From Saccharicrinis sp963677345 (lineage in GTDB: Bacteria > Bacteroidota > Bacteroidia > Bacteroidales > Marinilabiliaceae): a DNA stretch of 64,000 bases. Location: contig CAXXLC010000010.1 in assembly GCA_963677345.2 (NCBI GenBank), positions 93,326 through 157,325 of the forward strand, written 5' to 3'. This document shows, in pieces, positions 26,740-35,053 of the stretch (position 1 is its first letter; each line of letters begins with the position of its first letter). A program made the position numbers and the translations under genes. The notes under the pieces are model-generated. The model did not search any database, was not told the origin of the DNA, and worked only from the letters and a program-made list of their open reading frames with translations.

Positions 26740-27375
26740 ATGGCAGTTTTAGTAGGAAAAAAAGCACCTGCTTTTAAAGCAGAAGCAGTAGTAAACGGAA
26801 GTGAAATCGTTGAAGGTTTTTCATTAGATCAGTTTGTAGGTAAAAAGTATGTTGTACTTTTCTTTTATCCTGCTGATTTTACTTTTGTTTGTCCAACAGA
26901 AATTATTGCATTTCAAGATAAAATTGCAGAGTTCGAAAAAAGAAATGTTGAGGTAATTGGCGTTTCTGTTGATTCTGCATTCTCGCACTGGAAGTGGCTG
27001 CAAACAGAGAAAAAAGAGGGTGGTATCAAAGGAGTTAAGTTTCCTTTAGTAGCAGATAATTCTATGACTATTTCTGAGAATTTTGATGTTTTAGCTGGAG
27101 AATATGATTACAATGACGAAGGTCAATTGGTATTTGAAGGTACTCCAATGGCTTACCGTGGTTTATTCTTAATTGATAAAGAAGGTACTGTACGTCATCA
27201 GGTTGTAAACGATATGCCACTAGGACGTAGTGTTGACGAAACATTACGTATGGTTGATGCTCTTCAATTCTTTGAAGAAAATGGTGAAGTTTGTCCGGCA
27301 AACTGGCACGCTGGAGATAAAGGGCTTACTGCTTCTCAGGAAGGTATTTCAGAATACCTTGCCAGTCAAAACTAG
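26740..27375 (+). CDS. ahpC: Peroxiredoxin (AhpC/typical 2-Cys)
   Basis: 211 residues. The peroxidatic C51 lies in PADFTFVCPTEIIAF and the resolving C185 in GEVCPANWHAGDKG, so this is a typical 2-Cys enzyme. Conserved Arg and Trp segments (SHWKWLQTEKKEGGIKGVKF; AYRGLFLIDKEGTVRHQVVN) are present. It reduces hydrogen peroxide and organic peroxides. There is no ahpF beside it, so the reductant may be thioredoxin (trxB is in the window) or an unlinked AhpF. It stands alone between two terminators. Confidence 0.95.
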   Translation: MAVLVGKKAPAFKAEAVVNGSEIVEGFSLDQFVGKKYVVLFFYPADFTFVCPTEIIAFQDKIAEFEKRNVEVIGVSVDSAFSHWKWLQTEKKEGGIKGVKFPLVADNSMTISENFDVLAGEYDYNDEGQLVFEGTPMAYRGLFLIDKEGTVRHQVVNDMPLGRSVDETLRMVDALQFFEENGEVCPANWHAGDKGLTASQEGISEYLASQN

Positions 27376-27414
27376 CCTTCTGTTTATTATTTAGAATTAT
27401 TTAATTTGTATACT

Positions 27415-27447
27415 AAAGCACCTGCAGTTTGTAGGTGCTTTTTTTAT
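27415..27447 (+). terminator. Terminator of ahpC, overlapping the pabB promoter
   Basis: AAAGCACCT (27415-27423) pairs with AGGTGCTTT around GCAGTTTGT, followed by a T-run. The loop contains the TTTG that serves as -33 element for pabB. Confidence 0.88.
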
Positions 27448-27457
27448 TTTAAATTTG
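27428..27457 (+). promoter_or_regulatory. Promoter of pabB, predicted leaderless
   Basis: TTTG (27428-27431), 18 nt, TAAATTTG (27450-27457). Only 4 nt separate the box from the ATG at 27462, so the transcript should start at or next to the start codon. Confidence 0.65.
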
Positions 27458-27461
27458 CCAC

Positions 27462-28763
27462 ATGCGAAATAGATATACCATTCATATTGATGAGCCTGAT
27501 TTATTCAAACAGAAATTGCTGATTTATAGTCAGAAGTTTGAATATTTAGCTTTTTATAATTCATGCGGATATAATGATCCAGTGAATGGTAGAATGAATT
27601 ATAGTTCATTTGATTTTTTAGCAGGAGTTGGGTGTGTTGATAAAATAGCCGGATCCTTTAATTCGTTAGAACAAATGAATAAAAATGCATTTAATGACTG
27701 GAGATTTGGTTATTTGGGATATGAATTAAAAAATGAATTTGAGAGTCTGTATTCGGTTAATGATGATAGTTTATTCTTTTCGCCTATTGATTTCTTTCAG
27801 CCCCGATATGTTTTTATAAATAAAAAACAGGCATGGTGGGTAGAATACGATCCAAAAATTGATAGTGAGTTATCTGTTTGTGGAATAGTAAATGAAATTC
27901 ATGAAATTTCACTATGTGATATCAAAATAAATCCAATTCATTTTTCTTCAAAGATTAAACGAGAAGAATATATCAATTCTATCGAATCCGTTTTAAAGCA
28001 TATTCATAAAGGGGATATTTATGAGTTGAATTATTGTATGGAGTTCTATGCAGATAGTGTAGATATTAATCCTGTTGAAGTATATCTTAAGCTTACGGAA
28101 ATTTCACCAACACCCTTTAATGCTTTTCTTAAAATTAAAGATAGGTTTATTATATCAGCATCGCCAGAACGGTATCTTAAAAAGGAGGGAGATAAATTAA
28201 TAAGTCAGCCGATAAAAGGTACAGCACCAAGGTGTATCGACATACAGGAGGATGAAAGGAATGCTTATGAATTGCAGCATTGTATTAAAGAACGTTCTGA
28301 AAATATAATGATTGCCGATTTGGTAAGAAATGATCTTTCCAGAGTGGCTAAAATGGGTAGTGTTCATGTGGAGGAGTTGTGTGGAATATATCGGTTTCCT
28401 CAAGTGTTTCAGATGGTTACCACTGTTGTGGCTGAAATTGATAAGGAGTATTCAGGTTTAGATGCTATCAAATATTCTTTTCCTATGGGTTCAATGACTG
28501 GAGCTCCCAAAATAAGGGCTATGGAGTTGATTGAGAAATATGAAGAGACTAAAAGAGGAGTTTATTCTGGTGCTGTTGGTTATTTTGCACCCAATGGAGA
28601 TTTTGATTTCAATGTTGTGATTCGTAGTTTGTTATATAATTCAGTAAATAAATACTTGTCGTTTATGGTGGGCAGTGCAATAACCGAAAAAAGTATTCCT
28701 GAAAAGGAATATGAAGAGTGTTTGGTTAAAGCCAGTGCTATTTTTAAACTTTTTAATTCCTAA
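27462..28763 (+). CDS. pabB: Aminodeoxychorismate synthase component I
   Basis: 433 residues of the chorismate-binding family. Conserved blocks are GDIYELNYCMEFYADS, FIISASPERYLKKEGDKLIS, QPIKGTAPRCIDIQEDERNA, SENIMIADLVRNDLSRVAK and PMGSMTGAPKIRAMELIEKY. The TAPR lysine/threonine context and the length fit PabB or a TrpE relative; PabB is preferred because no trp genes are near and the N-terminal half is short. It converts chorismate and ammonia to 4-amino-4-deoxychorismate for folate. The start codon is fixed by the promoter box just upstream and the lack of another early Met. Confidence 0.87.
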   Translation: MRNRYTIHIDEPDLFKQKLLIYSQKFEYLAFYNSCGYNDPVNGRMNYSSFDFLAGVGCVDKIAGSFNSLEQMNKNAFNDWRFGYLGYELKNEFESLYSVNDDSLFFSPIDFFQPRYVFINKKQAWWVEYDPKIDSELSVCGIVNEIHEISLCDIKINPIHFSSKIKREEYINSIESVLKHIHKGDIYELNYCMEFYADSVDINPVEVYLKLTEISPTPFNAFLKIKDRFIISASPERYLKKEGDKLISQPIKGTAPRCIDIQEDERNAYELQHCIKERSENIMIADLVRNDLSRVAKMGSVHVEELCGIYRFPQVFQMVTTVVAEIDKEYSGLDAIKYSFPMGSMTGAPKIRAMELIEKYEETKRGVYSGAVGYFAPNGDFDFNVVIRSLLYNSVNKYLSFMVGSAITEKSIPEKEYEECLVKASAIFKLFNS

Positions 28764-28775
28764 GATTCTTAAAAT

Positions 28776-30104
28776 ATGCTTAGTCAGTTTTTCTCGTTTT
28801 TAAATAATGAATGTAAATATAAAGAAGGTCATAAAGTTTTAGTTGCTTTTAGTGGAGGAGCTGATTCTTTGGCATTATTACATTTGTTTAAAATGAATGG
28901 AATTAATGTATCTGCGGCGCATTGTAACTTTAATTTAAGGGGAGCTGAATCTGATGCTGATGAAGCCTTTGTGAGGGATTTTTGTAAAATAAATGAAGTC
29001 CCTTTATATGTAAATTCTTTTGATACAAAAGAGTATAGTAAACAAAAAGGAATCTCGATAGAAATGGCAGCCAGAGATCTTAGGTATGATTGGTTTCAGG
29101 AATTGGTGCATAAATATGAGTTTAACTGGATTGCTACAGGGCATCACCAGGATGATAGTGTAGAAACGTTCTTTTTAAACTTACTTAGAGGAACCGGTGT
29201 GAAAGGTTTAACGGGAATAAATCCTGTTCATGGAAATATTATCAGACCGTTGATGGCTTTTTCGCGAAAAGAGTTAGAGGCTTATTGTAATGAGAATAAA
29301 CTGAGCTACAGGACAGATTCTTCTAATCTTGAATCTGTCTATACCCGAAATAAAATAAGGAATGAAATTATTCCATTATTTCAGTCGTTAAATCCGTCGT
29401 TTAGTGATACGATGCTTAAAAATATGGATCGATTACAGCAAATTAGCGATTTTGTAACAGCATCGATTGAAGATATTAAGCAAGATTGGGTTGTAGAGCA
29501 GGATGATACTGTTTTAATTTCTCTTAAACATGTAAATGAGTTTAAAGAAAAGCACTTGGTGTTATTTGAGTTATTACATCCATATGGTTTTAATGGAGCT
29601 GTAATTGATGATATTATAGAGACAATAAATATGAATGCTTCCGGTAAGCAGTTTTACTCATCCTCGCATCGTTTAATTAAAGACAGACAAAATTTAATTG
29701 TACTTCCAATAAAAGAAGATGTTAGTAAAAATTACTATGTTAGTTTTGATGAAGATCACATCAAAATTCCTATAGATATTAATATTGAAAGGGGTATTAG
29801 TAGTGAGAGTTTTAAGATTGATAGATCTTTGCTAGTAGCTCAATTTGATGAAGAGTTATTGGAGTATCCTTTAACTATTTGCAAATGGGAGCAAGGGGAT
29901 TCTTTCAGACCGTTGGGAATGAAAAATTTTAAAAAAATCAGCGATTTCTTTATTGACAATAAATTTTCCATTCAGGAAAAGGAAAACTGTTGGTTAATGC
30001 TTTCAGGTGATGATATTATATGGATTATTGGGCATAGAACTGATGATAGATATAAAATAACCTCAAAAACAAAGAAGATTACCAAATTTACAATGAAGCG
30101 TTAA
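28776..30104 (+). CDS. tilS: tRNA(Ile)-lysidine synthase
   Basis: 442 residues. The PP-loop is VLVAFSGGADSLALLHLFKM. NFNLRGAESDADEAFVRDFC and ATGHHQDDSVETFFLNLLRG follow, the latter containing the HxxDDxxET motif. LSYRTDSSNLESVYTRNKIR precedes the C-terminal domains, where TICKWEQGDSFRPLGMKNFK contacts tRNA. It puts lysine on C34 of the CAU-anticodon tRNA-Ile so that AUA is read as Ile. It is 12 nt after pabB, and its 3' end overlaps the convergent mnmA gene by 17 nt. Confidence 0.94.
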   Translation: MLSQFFSFLNNECKYKEGHKVLVAFSGGADSLALLHLFKMNGINVSAAHCNFNLRGAESDADEAFVRDFCKINEVPLYVNSFDTKEYSKQKGISIEMAARDLRYDWFQELVHKYEFNWIATGHHQDDSVETFFLNLLRGTGVKGLTGINPVHGNIIRPLMAFSRKELEAYCNENKLSYRTDSSNLESVYTRNKIRNEIIPLFQSLNPSFSDTMLKNMDRLQQISDFVTASIEDIKQDWVVEQDDTVLISLKHVNEFKEKHLVLFELLHPYGFNGAVIDDIIETINMNASGKQFYSSSHRLIKDRQNLIVLPIKEDVSKNYYVSFDEDHIKIPIDINIERGISSESFKIDRSLLVAQFDEELLEYPLTICKWEQGDSFRPLGMKNFKKISDFFIDNKFSIQEKENCWLMLSGDDIIWIIGHRTDDRYKITSKTKKITKFTMKR

Positions 30105-31176
30105 ATTCGTATTCATCAACAATTCCTCCTCCAATAACAATGTCGTTAACATACAGGACTATTGATTGTCCGGGAGTTAAAGCCCAAACAGGAGTATCGA
30201 AAAGTACAATTAAAGCTTCATCTTTAATATTTATTACTCCTGGAGTTGGAGGGACAGCATCTAATCCACGTATTCTAATATCTACCTTCATTGACTCGTT
30301 TTCAGGCAATGGATTACAAAGAATATAGTTTTTAATCTTTAAGCTGTCAGAATATAAAGTTTCCTTAGGAGCCGTAATAAGAATGTTATTTTCAGGATCT
30401 ATTTCAGCTACACATTCACCATGATTTTTATTTAATGTTAATCCTCGTTTCTGACCTATAGTATATAAAGGAAAGCCTTCGTGTTCACCAATTACATCTC
30501 CGTTTAAATTTTTTATAATACCATTGGCAAGTTGCTTATTTATTTCCGGTCGCAGTCGGCCAATAAATGTTCTGTAGTTTTCTCCTTGTAAAAAGCATAC
30601 GCCCATACTTTCTTTTTTACCAGCCATATGATTAAAACCTAATGAACGTGCTTTTTCTTTTACATCATACTTGTGGAAGTTACCAAGTGGAAATACGCAT
30701 TTGTTAAGTATATGCTGAGGTAGATTCCATAAAAAATAAGATTGATCTTTTATAGGATCTATTCCTTTCTGAATATATGATATATTATCTTTTTGGAATA
30801 AACGAACGTAATGGCCTGTTGCTATTTTATCACATTGAAGCTTTATTGACTCTTCGTACAGAAGTTTCCATTTTATTGTCTCATTGCAGCGAATACAAGG
30901 ATTAGGAGTACGTCCATTTAAATACTCATCGACAAAATAATCAATTACACTGGACTTAAAATCATCATAAACATCAATAACATGATGTTTTATATTAAGT
31001 TTATCAGCTAGTTCTTTTGCTTCTTTGATGTATTGATGTGAATTATCAGAAGATATTGGAGAAATAGTATTAAAAGTAATACCAATAACTTCATAATTCA
31101 TTTGTTGTAAATACCAGGTCGACATAGAACTGTCAACACCACCACTCATACCTAAAAGAACCTTTGTTTTTGCCAT
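30088..31176 (-). CDS. mnmA: tRNA-specific 2-thiouridylase MnmA
   Basis: 362 residues. The PP-loop is VLLGMSGGVDSSMSTWYLQQ. The first catalytic Cys lies in GRTPNPCIRCNETIKW and the second in GKKESMGVCFLQGENYRTFI. The C-terminal barrel has LYTIGQKRGLTLNKN and the tail SIVLYVNDIVIGGGIVDE. It inserts sulfur at C2 of the wobble uridine U34 in tRNAs for Lys, Glu and Gln. The first Met must be the start, because the PP-loop begins at residue 6, and a promoter box ends 4 nt before it. Confidence 0.95.
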   Translation of the reverse strand: MAKTKVLLGMSGGVDSSMSTWYLQQMNYEVIGITFNTISPISSDNSHQYIKEAKELADKLNIKHHVIDVYDDFKSSVIDYFVDEYLNGRTPNPCIRCNETIKWKLLYEESIKLQCDKIATGHYVRLFQKDNISYIQKGIDPIKDQSYFLWNLPQHILNKCVFPLGNFHKYDVKEKARSLGFNHMAGKKESMGVCFLQGENYRTFIGRLRPEINKQLANGIIKNLNGDVIGEHEGFPLYTIGQKRGLTLNKNHGECVAEIDPENNILITAPKETLYSDSLKIKNYILCNPLPENESMKVDIRIRGLDAVPPTPGVINIKDEALIVLFDTPVWALTPGQSIVLYVNDIVIGGGIVDEYEFNASL

Positions 31177-31180
31177 ATTG

Positions 31181-31188
31181 CAAATATA
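31181..31188 (-). promoter_or_regulatory. -7 box of mnmA, predicted leaderless
   Basis: On the minus strand TATATTTG ends 4 nt before the ATG, the same arrangement as pabB. No clear -33 TTG is seen. Confidence 0.5.
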
Positions 31189-31372
31189 TGTTATTCGTTT
31201 AATGAATAAAAATATTATAGTTTGTAGCTAAGCTATTAGTTTGATATATATCCTATAATGCATATTGATAAAGTATGATATAATGCACGAATAATCTTAA
31301 CAAAATTCAGTTTTATTCGTTTGAGGTTATATCTATTTTAATTGAAAAATAAATAAGAAAAATAATTAAACC

Positions 31373-31906
31373 ATGATACATTACTTTACATTACCAGGGT
31401 TAGGAGGATCGGACAGTGACCATTGGCAAAGTCATTTTGAAAACATATTACCTAATTGCAAAAGAATAGAACAGCAGAATTGGGAGAAGCCTGATCGTGA
31501 GGTCTGGATAAAAACCATCGATGATGCTGTTAGGGACTATGATTTATCCAAAGTAGTTTTTATATCTCATAGTTTGGGAGGAATTGCATTGTCACATTGG
31601 GTAAATACATATAAAAGAAAAATTAAGGGAGCTTTAATAGTGGCTCCACCTGTTCTTGATAATATACCATCAGAAATTGGACTGGATTCATTTCTTCCTG
31701 TGCCAAAATATAAAATTGATTTTCCTACTTTATTGGTGGCAAGTACTAATGATCCATGGGCAGATTTGGAAGCATCATTATTGTTGGCTCAATCGTGGGG
31801 AAGTGAATTTGTTAGTGTAGGAGAGGCCGGGCATATTAATTCAGCCTCAGGTTTGGGTGAATGGAAAGAAGGATTAAGTTTATTAGGAAACCTGTTAGAT
31901 TCATAA
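31373..31906 (+). CDS. RBBP9/YdeN-family alpha/beta hydrolase
   Basis: 177 residues. It opens MIHYFTLPGLGGSDSDHWQ, typical of the family. The nucleophile Ser is in VVFISHSLGGIALSHW, the acid Asp in VASTNDPWADLEAS and the catalytic His in VGEAGHINSASGLGEW. These serine hydrolases are small and cytoplasmic, and their natural substrate is generally unknown. It is a single gene between mnmA (divergent) and tyrA (convergent), sharing a terminator with tyrA. Confidence 0.88.
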   Translation: MIHYFTLPGLGGSDSDHWQSHFENILPNCKRIEQQNWEKPDREVWIKTIDDAVRDYDLSKVVFISHSLGGIALSHWVNTYKRKIKGALIVAPPVLDNIPSEIGLDSFLPVPKYKIDFPTLLVASTNDPWADLEASLLLAQSWGSEFVSVGEAGHINSASGLGEWKEGLSLLGNLLDS

Positions 31907-31907
31907 A

Positions 31908-31942
31908 AGAATAGGGTAGAAGTACCCTATTCTGCAATATTT
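31908..31942. terminator. Bidirectional terminator overlapping the tyrA stop codon
   Basis: AGAATAGGGTA (31908-31918), GAAG loop, TACCCTATTCT (31923-31933): an 11-bp perfect stem with T-runs on both sides. The 3' arm contains the tyrA stop codon. Confidence 0.88.
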
Positions 31943-32703
31943 TTTCTTACTTCAGCTAAGAATTCTTTCATCTTAGCGCTGTCTTTTTCATCAATGATCG
32001 CAAGTAATTCTTTTAACTTTAACCTGATTTTTTCTACTTGTTCACCAGTAAAGGGATTAAACAGAATCTCAGATAATAAGTAGTCATCTTCACTTAAAAG
32101 ACCTTTTGCAACATCGTAATGCCTTTTGAACGTAGTTCCGGGAGCATCTTGTTTTTTCATTACAGAAGCAAAAACAAGTGTTGAAGCAAATGGAATTGAT
32201 AGTGAATAAGCAATTGTTTCATCATGTTCAATAAAGCTATACTCATGAAGGTTAAGACCTAATGTTCCATAAAAATCTTTATAGAAAGCTTTGCCTAGGT
32301 GGTCGCCCTCTGTGATAATAATAGCATGGCTTTCTTGCAAAGCCTTCAAATTACCAAATGTAGGTCCAAACATTGGGTGAGTGGAAACATAGCGCATACC
32401 CACCTCTTCGTAAAACTCTTTAAATCCTGTTTTTACAGACGAGATATCAGAAATAATACAAGATTCTGGAAGGTATGGAATAACTTCTTTAAATGCTTCA
32501 ATTGTATATTTTAATGTAACAGCATTAATTAATAACTCAGGACCAAATTCAGTAATTTCTTCAAGTTGGGTTAATCGTTGCGTATTAAAAATATATTTAA
32601 GCTTTTCTAAATTTGGGTCGTATATGGCCACTTCGTGGTCAAGGCATAGGGCGTCTGTTAACCAGGTTCCCATTTTTCCGGCCCCCAAAATGCAGATTTT
32701 CAT
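31927..32703 (-). CDS. tyrA: Prephenate dehydrogenase
   Basis: 258 residues. The NAD-binding Rossmann motif is ICILGAGKMGTWLTDALCLD, followed by INAVTLKYTIEAFKEVIPYL, SCIISDISSVKTGFKEFYEE and YVSTHPMFGPTFGN, which holds the catalytic His. It oxidatively decarboxylates prephenate to 4-hydroxyphenylpyruvate, the tyrosine branch. There is no fused chorismate mutase or ACT domain; the mutase is fused to DAHP synthase upstream. It is the last gene of the aromatic operon, 95 nt after the DAHP synthase/mutase gene, with a terminator-like hairpin between the two. Confidence 0.93.
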   Translation of the reverse strand: MKICILGAGKMGTWLTDALCLDHEVAIYDPNLEKLKYIFNTQRLTQLEEITEFGPELLINAVTLKYTIEAFKEVIPYLPESCIISDISSVKTGFKEFYEEVGMRYVSTHPMFGPTFGNLKALQESHAIIITEGDHLGKAFYKDFYGTLGLNLHEYSFIEHDETIAYSLSIPFASTLVFASVMKKQDAPGTTFKRHYDVAKGLLSEDDYLLSEILFNPFTGEQVEKIRLKLKELLAIIDEKDSAKMKEFLAEVRKNIAE

Positions 32704-32730
32704 TCTTTTTTAAATAAGAGATAAGAGATA

Positions 32731-32788
32731 AATAATAAAAAAGAGATAAGATTTTGAGTTGCTTTAACTCTGTTTTTCTTATCTCTTT
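32731..32788 (-). terminator. Terminator-like hairpin between the mutase gene and tyrA
   Basis: On the minus strand AAAGAGATAAGA pairs with TCTTATCTCTTT (32777-32788 with 32740-32751, 12 bp) and is followed by TTTATTATT. An inner AGTT/AACT pair extends the stem. Copies of the word TTATCTC continue toward the tyrA start. It may lower tyrA expression relative to the upstream genes. Confidence 0.55.
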
Positions 32789-32798
32789 TAATATATTT

Positions 32799-33881
32799 TT
32801 ACTCTTGATTCATAATTTTATTTTGACGAGTAACAGACTCCTGGTGAATGCTTTCAAAAAGTTTTGTTAAGAACTCATCCGATAAGCCCATTTTGGCACC
32901 TTTAGCCTTACGATTATTCATAATTTCATCGTAGCGACGAGTTTGTAAGATGGTGATGTTGTTCTCTTTTTTGTAGCGACCAATAGCCTCTGCAATTTCC
33001 ATTCTTTTCTTTAATACTTCAAGCACTTCGGTATCTAAGGTGTCAATTTGCTGACGAAGTTCATCAAGAGTTACCCTTGGCTTTTCTCCAATTTTTGGTG
33101 CACGAAGTACAATTTTGTCAGAAATGGTTTTTAAATCTTCTGGTGTCACCTGCTGACTGGCATCGCTCCATGCTTTTTCAGGACAACGATGAGCTTCAAC
33201 TAATAAACCATCAAAGTTAAGATCCATTGCCTCCTGCGAAATTTCATAAATCAACTCGCTTTTTCCACTAATGTGAGATGGATCACAAATGATTGGTAAA
33301 TCAGGAATACGTCGACGTAACTCAATTGGAATTTGCCATTGTGGGTGATTACGGTATTTAGTTTTATCGTAGGTAGAAAATCCTCTGTGAATAGCAGCTA
33401 ATTTTTTAATACCAGCCTGGTTGATACGCTCTAAAGCACCAATCCATAATTCTAAATCAGGATTTACAGGATTCTTTACTAAAACAGGAATTTCTGTTCC
33501 TTTTAAAGCGTCAGCAATTTCTTGAACAGCAAAAGGATTTGCAGTTGTACGAGCTCCAACCCAAAGAATGTCGATTCCGTGTTTAATAGCTTCAAATACG
33601 TGGTGAGCATTTGCAACCTCAGTTCCAACAAATAAACCTAACTCTTCTTTAACTCTTTTAAGCCATGGTAAACCTATTGTTCCAACACCTTCAAAAGCAC
33701 CCGGACGTGTTCTTGGTTTCCAAATTCCAGCTCTGAATATTTTAAACCCGGCCTCTTTAACTCTTTGGGCTGTTTCAAATACTTGTTCTTCTGTTTCTGC
33801 GCTACAAGGTCCGGCTATCATCCATGGACGTTCCAATTCTAATCCAGGAAAACTAATTTTTTCAAGATCTAATTTTACCAT
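32799..33881 (-). CDS. Bifunctional DAHP synthase/chorismate mutase type II
   Basis: 360 residues. The N-terminal type I-beta DAHP synthase covers about 1-265: PWMIAGPCSAETEEQVFETA, FRAGIWKPRTRPGAFEGVG, GARTTANPFAVQEIADAL, VKNPVNPDLELW, AIHRGFSTYDKTKYRNHPQW and CDPSHISGKSELIYEISQEA. The C-terminal AroQ helical mutase covers about 275-360: VTLDELRQQIDTLDTEVLEV, LKKRMEIAEAIGRYKKENN and ILQTRRYDEIMNNR. The fusion couples entry to the shikimate pathway with the chorismate-to-prephenate step, and mutase binding of prephenate can inhibit the synthase in such fusions. It is 1 nt from the aminotransferase gene. Confidence 0.95.
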   Translation of the reverse strand: MVKLDLEKISFPGLELERPWMIAGPCSAETEEQVFETAQRVKEAGFKIFRAGIWKPRTRPGAFEGVGTIGLPWLKRVKEELGLFVGTEVANAHHVFEAIKHGIDILWVGARTTANPFAVQEIADALKGTEIPVLVKNPVNPDLELWIGALERINQAGIKKLAAIHRGFSTYDKTKYRNHPQWQIPIELRRRIPDLPIICDPSHISGKSELIYEISQEAMDLNFDGLLVEAHRCPEKAWSDASQQVTPEDLKTISDKIVLRAPKIGEKPRVTLDELRQQIDTLDTEVLEVLKKRMEIAEAIGRYKKENNITILQTRRYDEIMNNRKAKGAKMGLSDEFLTKLFESIHQESVTRQNKIMNQE

Positions 33882-33882
33882 C

Positions 33883-35049
33883 TTATTTTAGATTTATGCT
33901 GTTTTTTATGCGTTTAATTGATTCTTTTAATACATTTTGCTTTGCGCAAAGTGAGATACGAATGTATTTATCTCCTTGAGTTCCAAAAATAGTTCCCGGT
34001 GTTATAAATACATGAGCGTTGTTTAGTACTTCATCTGATAAATCAATAGCAGAATTCACTGAATCAGGGATTTTAGCCCAGATAAACATTCCACTTTGAT
34101 TTTTATCGTAATTACAGTTCAGGATATCCATGATTTCCCAAACTAATTCTCTTCGTTCAAAATACTCTTTGTTAACTTCATCGTACCATTCCTTATCTAA
34201 AGAAAGAGCTTTGGCTGCAGCTAATTGTAATGGTTTAAACATACCACTATCCATATTACTTTTTACTCTTAAAATGTATTGAATAAAAGTAGGATTAGAA
34301 GTTACCATTCCAATTCTCCAACCAGCCATATTGTGCGATTTACTTAAAGAGTTTAGCTCAATAGCAATATCTTTAGCACCTTCAATACGGAAAATACTTA
34401 ATGGATTATCATTTAAGATAAAGCTGTATGGATTATCGTTGCAAATTAAAATATTATGTTTTTTACCAAAGGCTACCAGCTTTTTAAACAATTCAAGTGT
34501 GGCATTAGCCCCGGTAGGCATATTGGGGTAGTTAACCCACATTAATTTTACCTTGCTTAAATCCTGCTTTTCAAGTTCTTCAAAATCCGGTTGCCAGTTT
34601 AACACTTCTTTTAAATCATAGTTGATGATTTCTGCTTCAACTAATTTAGATACCGAGGCATAAGTTGGATAACCTGGATTAGGAACCAAAACCTGATCAC
34701 CTTTGTTCAAAAATGCCATTGAAATATGCATGATTCCTTCTTTTGAACCTATTAAAGGAAGGATTTCGTTGGCAGGATTAAATTCAACTTTAAAATATTT
34801 TTGATACCAGCTAGAAAAGGCATTTCTAAGTTCTGGAATACCAATGTAACTTTGATATCCATGATTGTTTTTGTTTTCTGAAGATGTTTTTAGTTCATCT
34901 AAAACAATATCAGAAGGAGATCGATCCGGATTTCCAATACCCAGATTGATGACATCAATGCCTTGTTGACGCATTTCGTCAATCTCTCTTAATTTTTTAG
35001 AGAAGTAGTATTCTTTAACTTCGCTAATCCGATTAGCTGGCTCTATCAT
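33883..35049 (-). CDS. Class I/II aminotransferase of the aromatic operon
   Basis: 388 residues of fold-type I. It begins ISEVKEYYFSKKLREIDEMR. Then come DVINLGIGNPDRSPSDIVLD, VLVPNPGYPTYASVSKLVEA, MWVNYPNMPTGANATLELFK, ICNDNPYSFIL and the PLP lysine in ELNSLSKSHNMAGWRIGMVT. The C-terminal arginine region is GDKYIRISLCAKQN. It resembles LL-diaminopimelate aminotransferase-like proteins in general annotation. Its place between pheA and DAHP synthase/mutase argues that it transaminates phenylpyruvate and 4-hydroxyphenylpyruvate (or prephenate), giving the last step of Phe and Tyr synthesis. Confidence 0.85.
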   Translation of the reverse strand: MIEPANRISEVKEYYFSKKLREIDEMRQQGIDVINLGIGNPDRSPSDIVLDELKTSSENKNNHGYQSYIGIPELRNAFSSWYQKYFKVEFNPANEILPLIGSKEGIMHISMAFLNKGDQVLVPNPGYPTYASVSKLVEAEIINYDLKEVLNWQPDFEELEKQDLSKVKLMWVNYPNMPTGANATLELFKKLVAFGKKHNILICNDNPYSFILNDNPLSIFRIEGAKDIAIELNSLSKSHNMAGWRIGMVTSNPTFIQYILRVKSNMDSGMFKPLQLAAAKALSLDKEWYDEVNKEYFERRELVWEIMDILNCNYDKNQSGMFIWAKIPDSVNSAIDLSDEVLNNAHVFITPGTIFGTQGDKYIRISLCAKQNVLKESIKRIKNSINLK

Positions 35050-35053
35050 ATTG

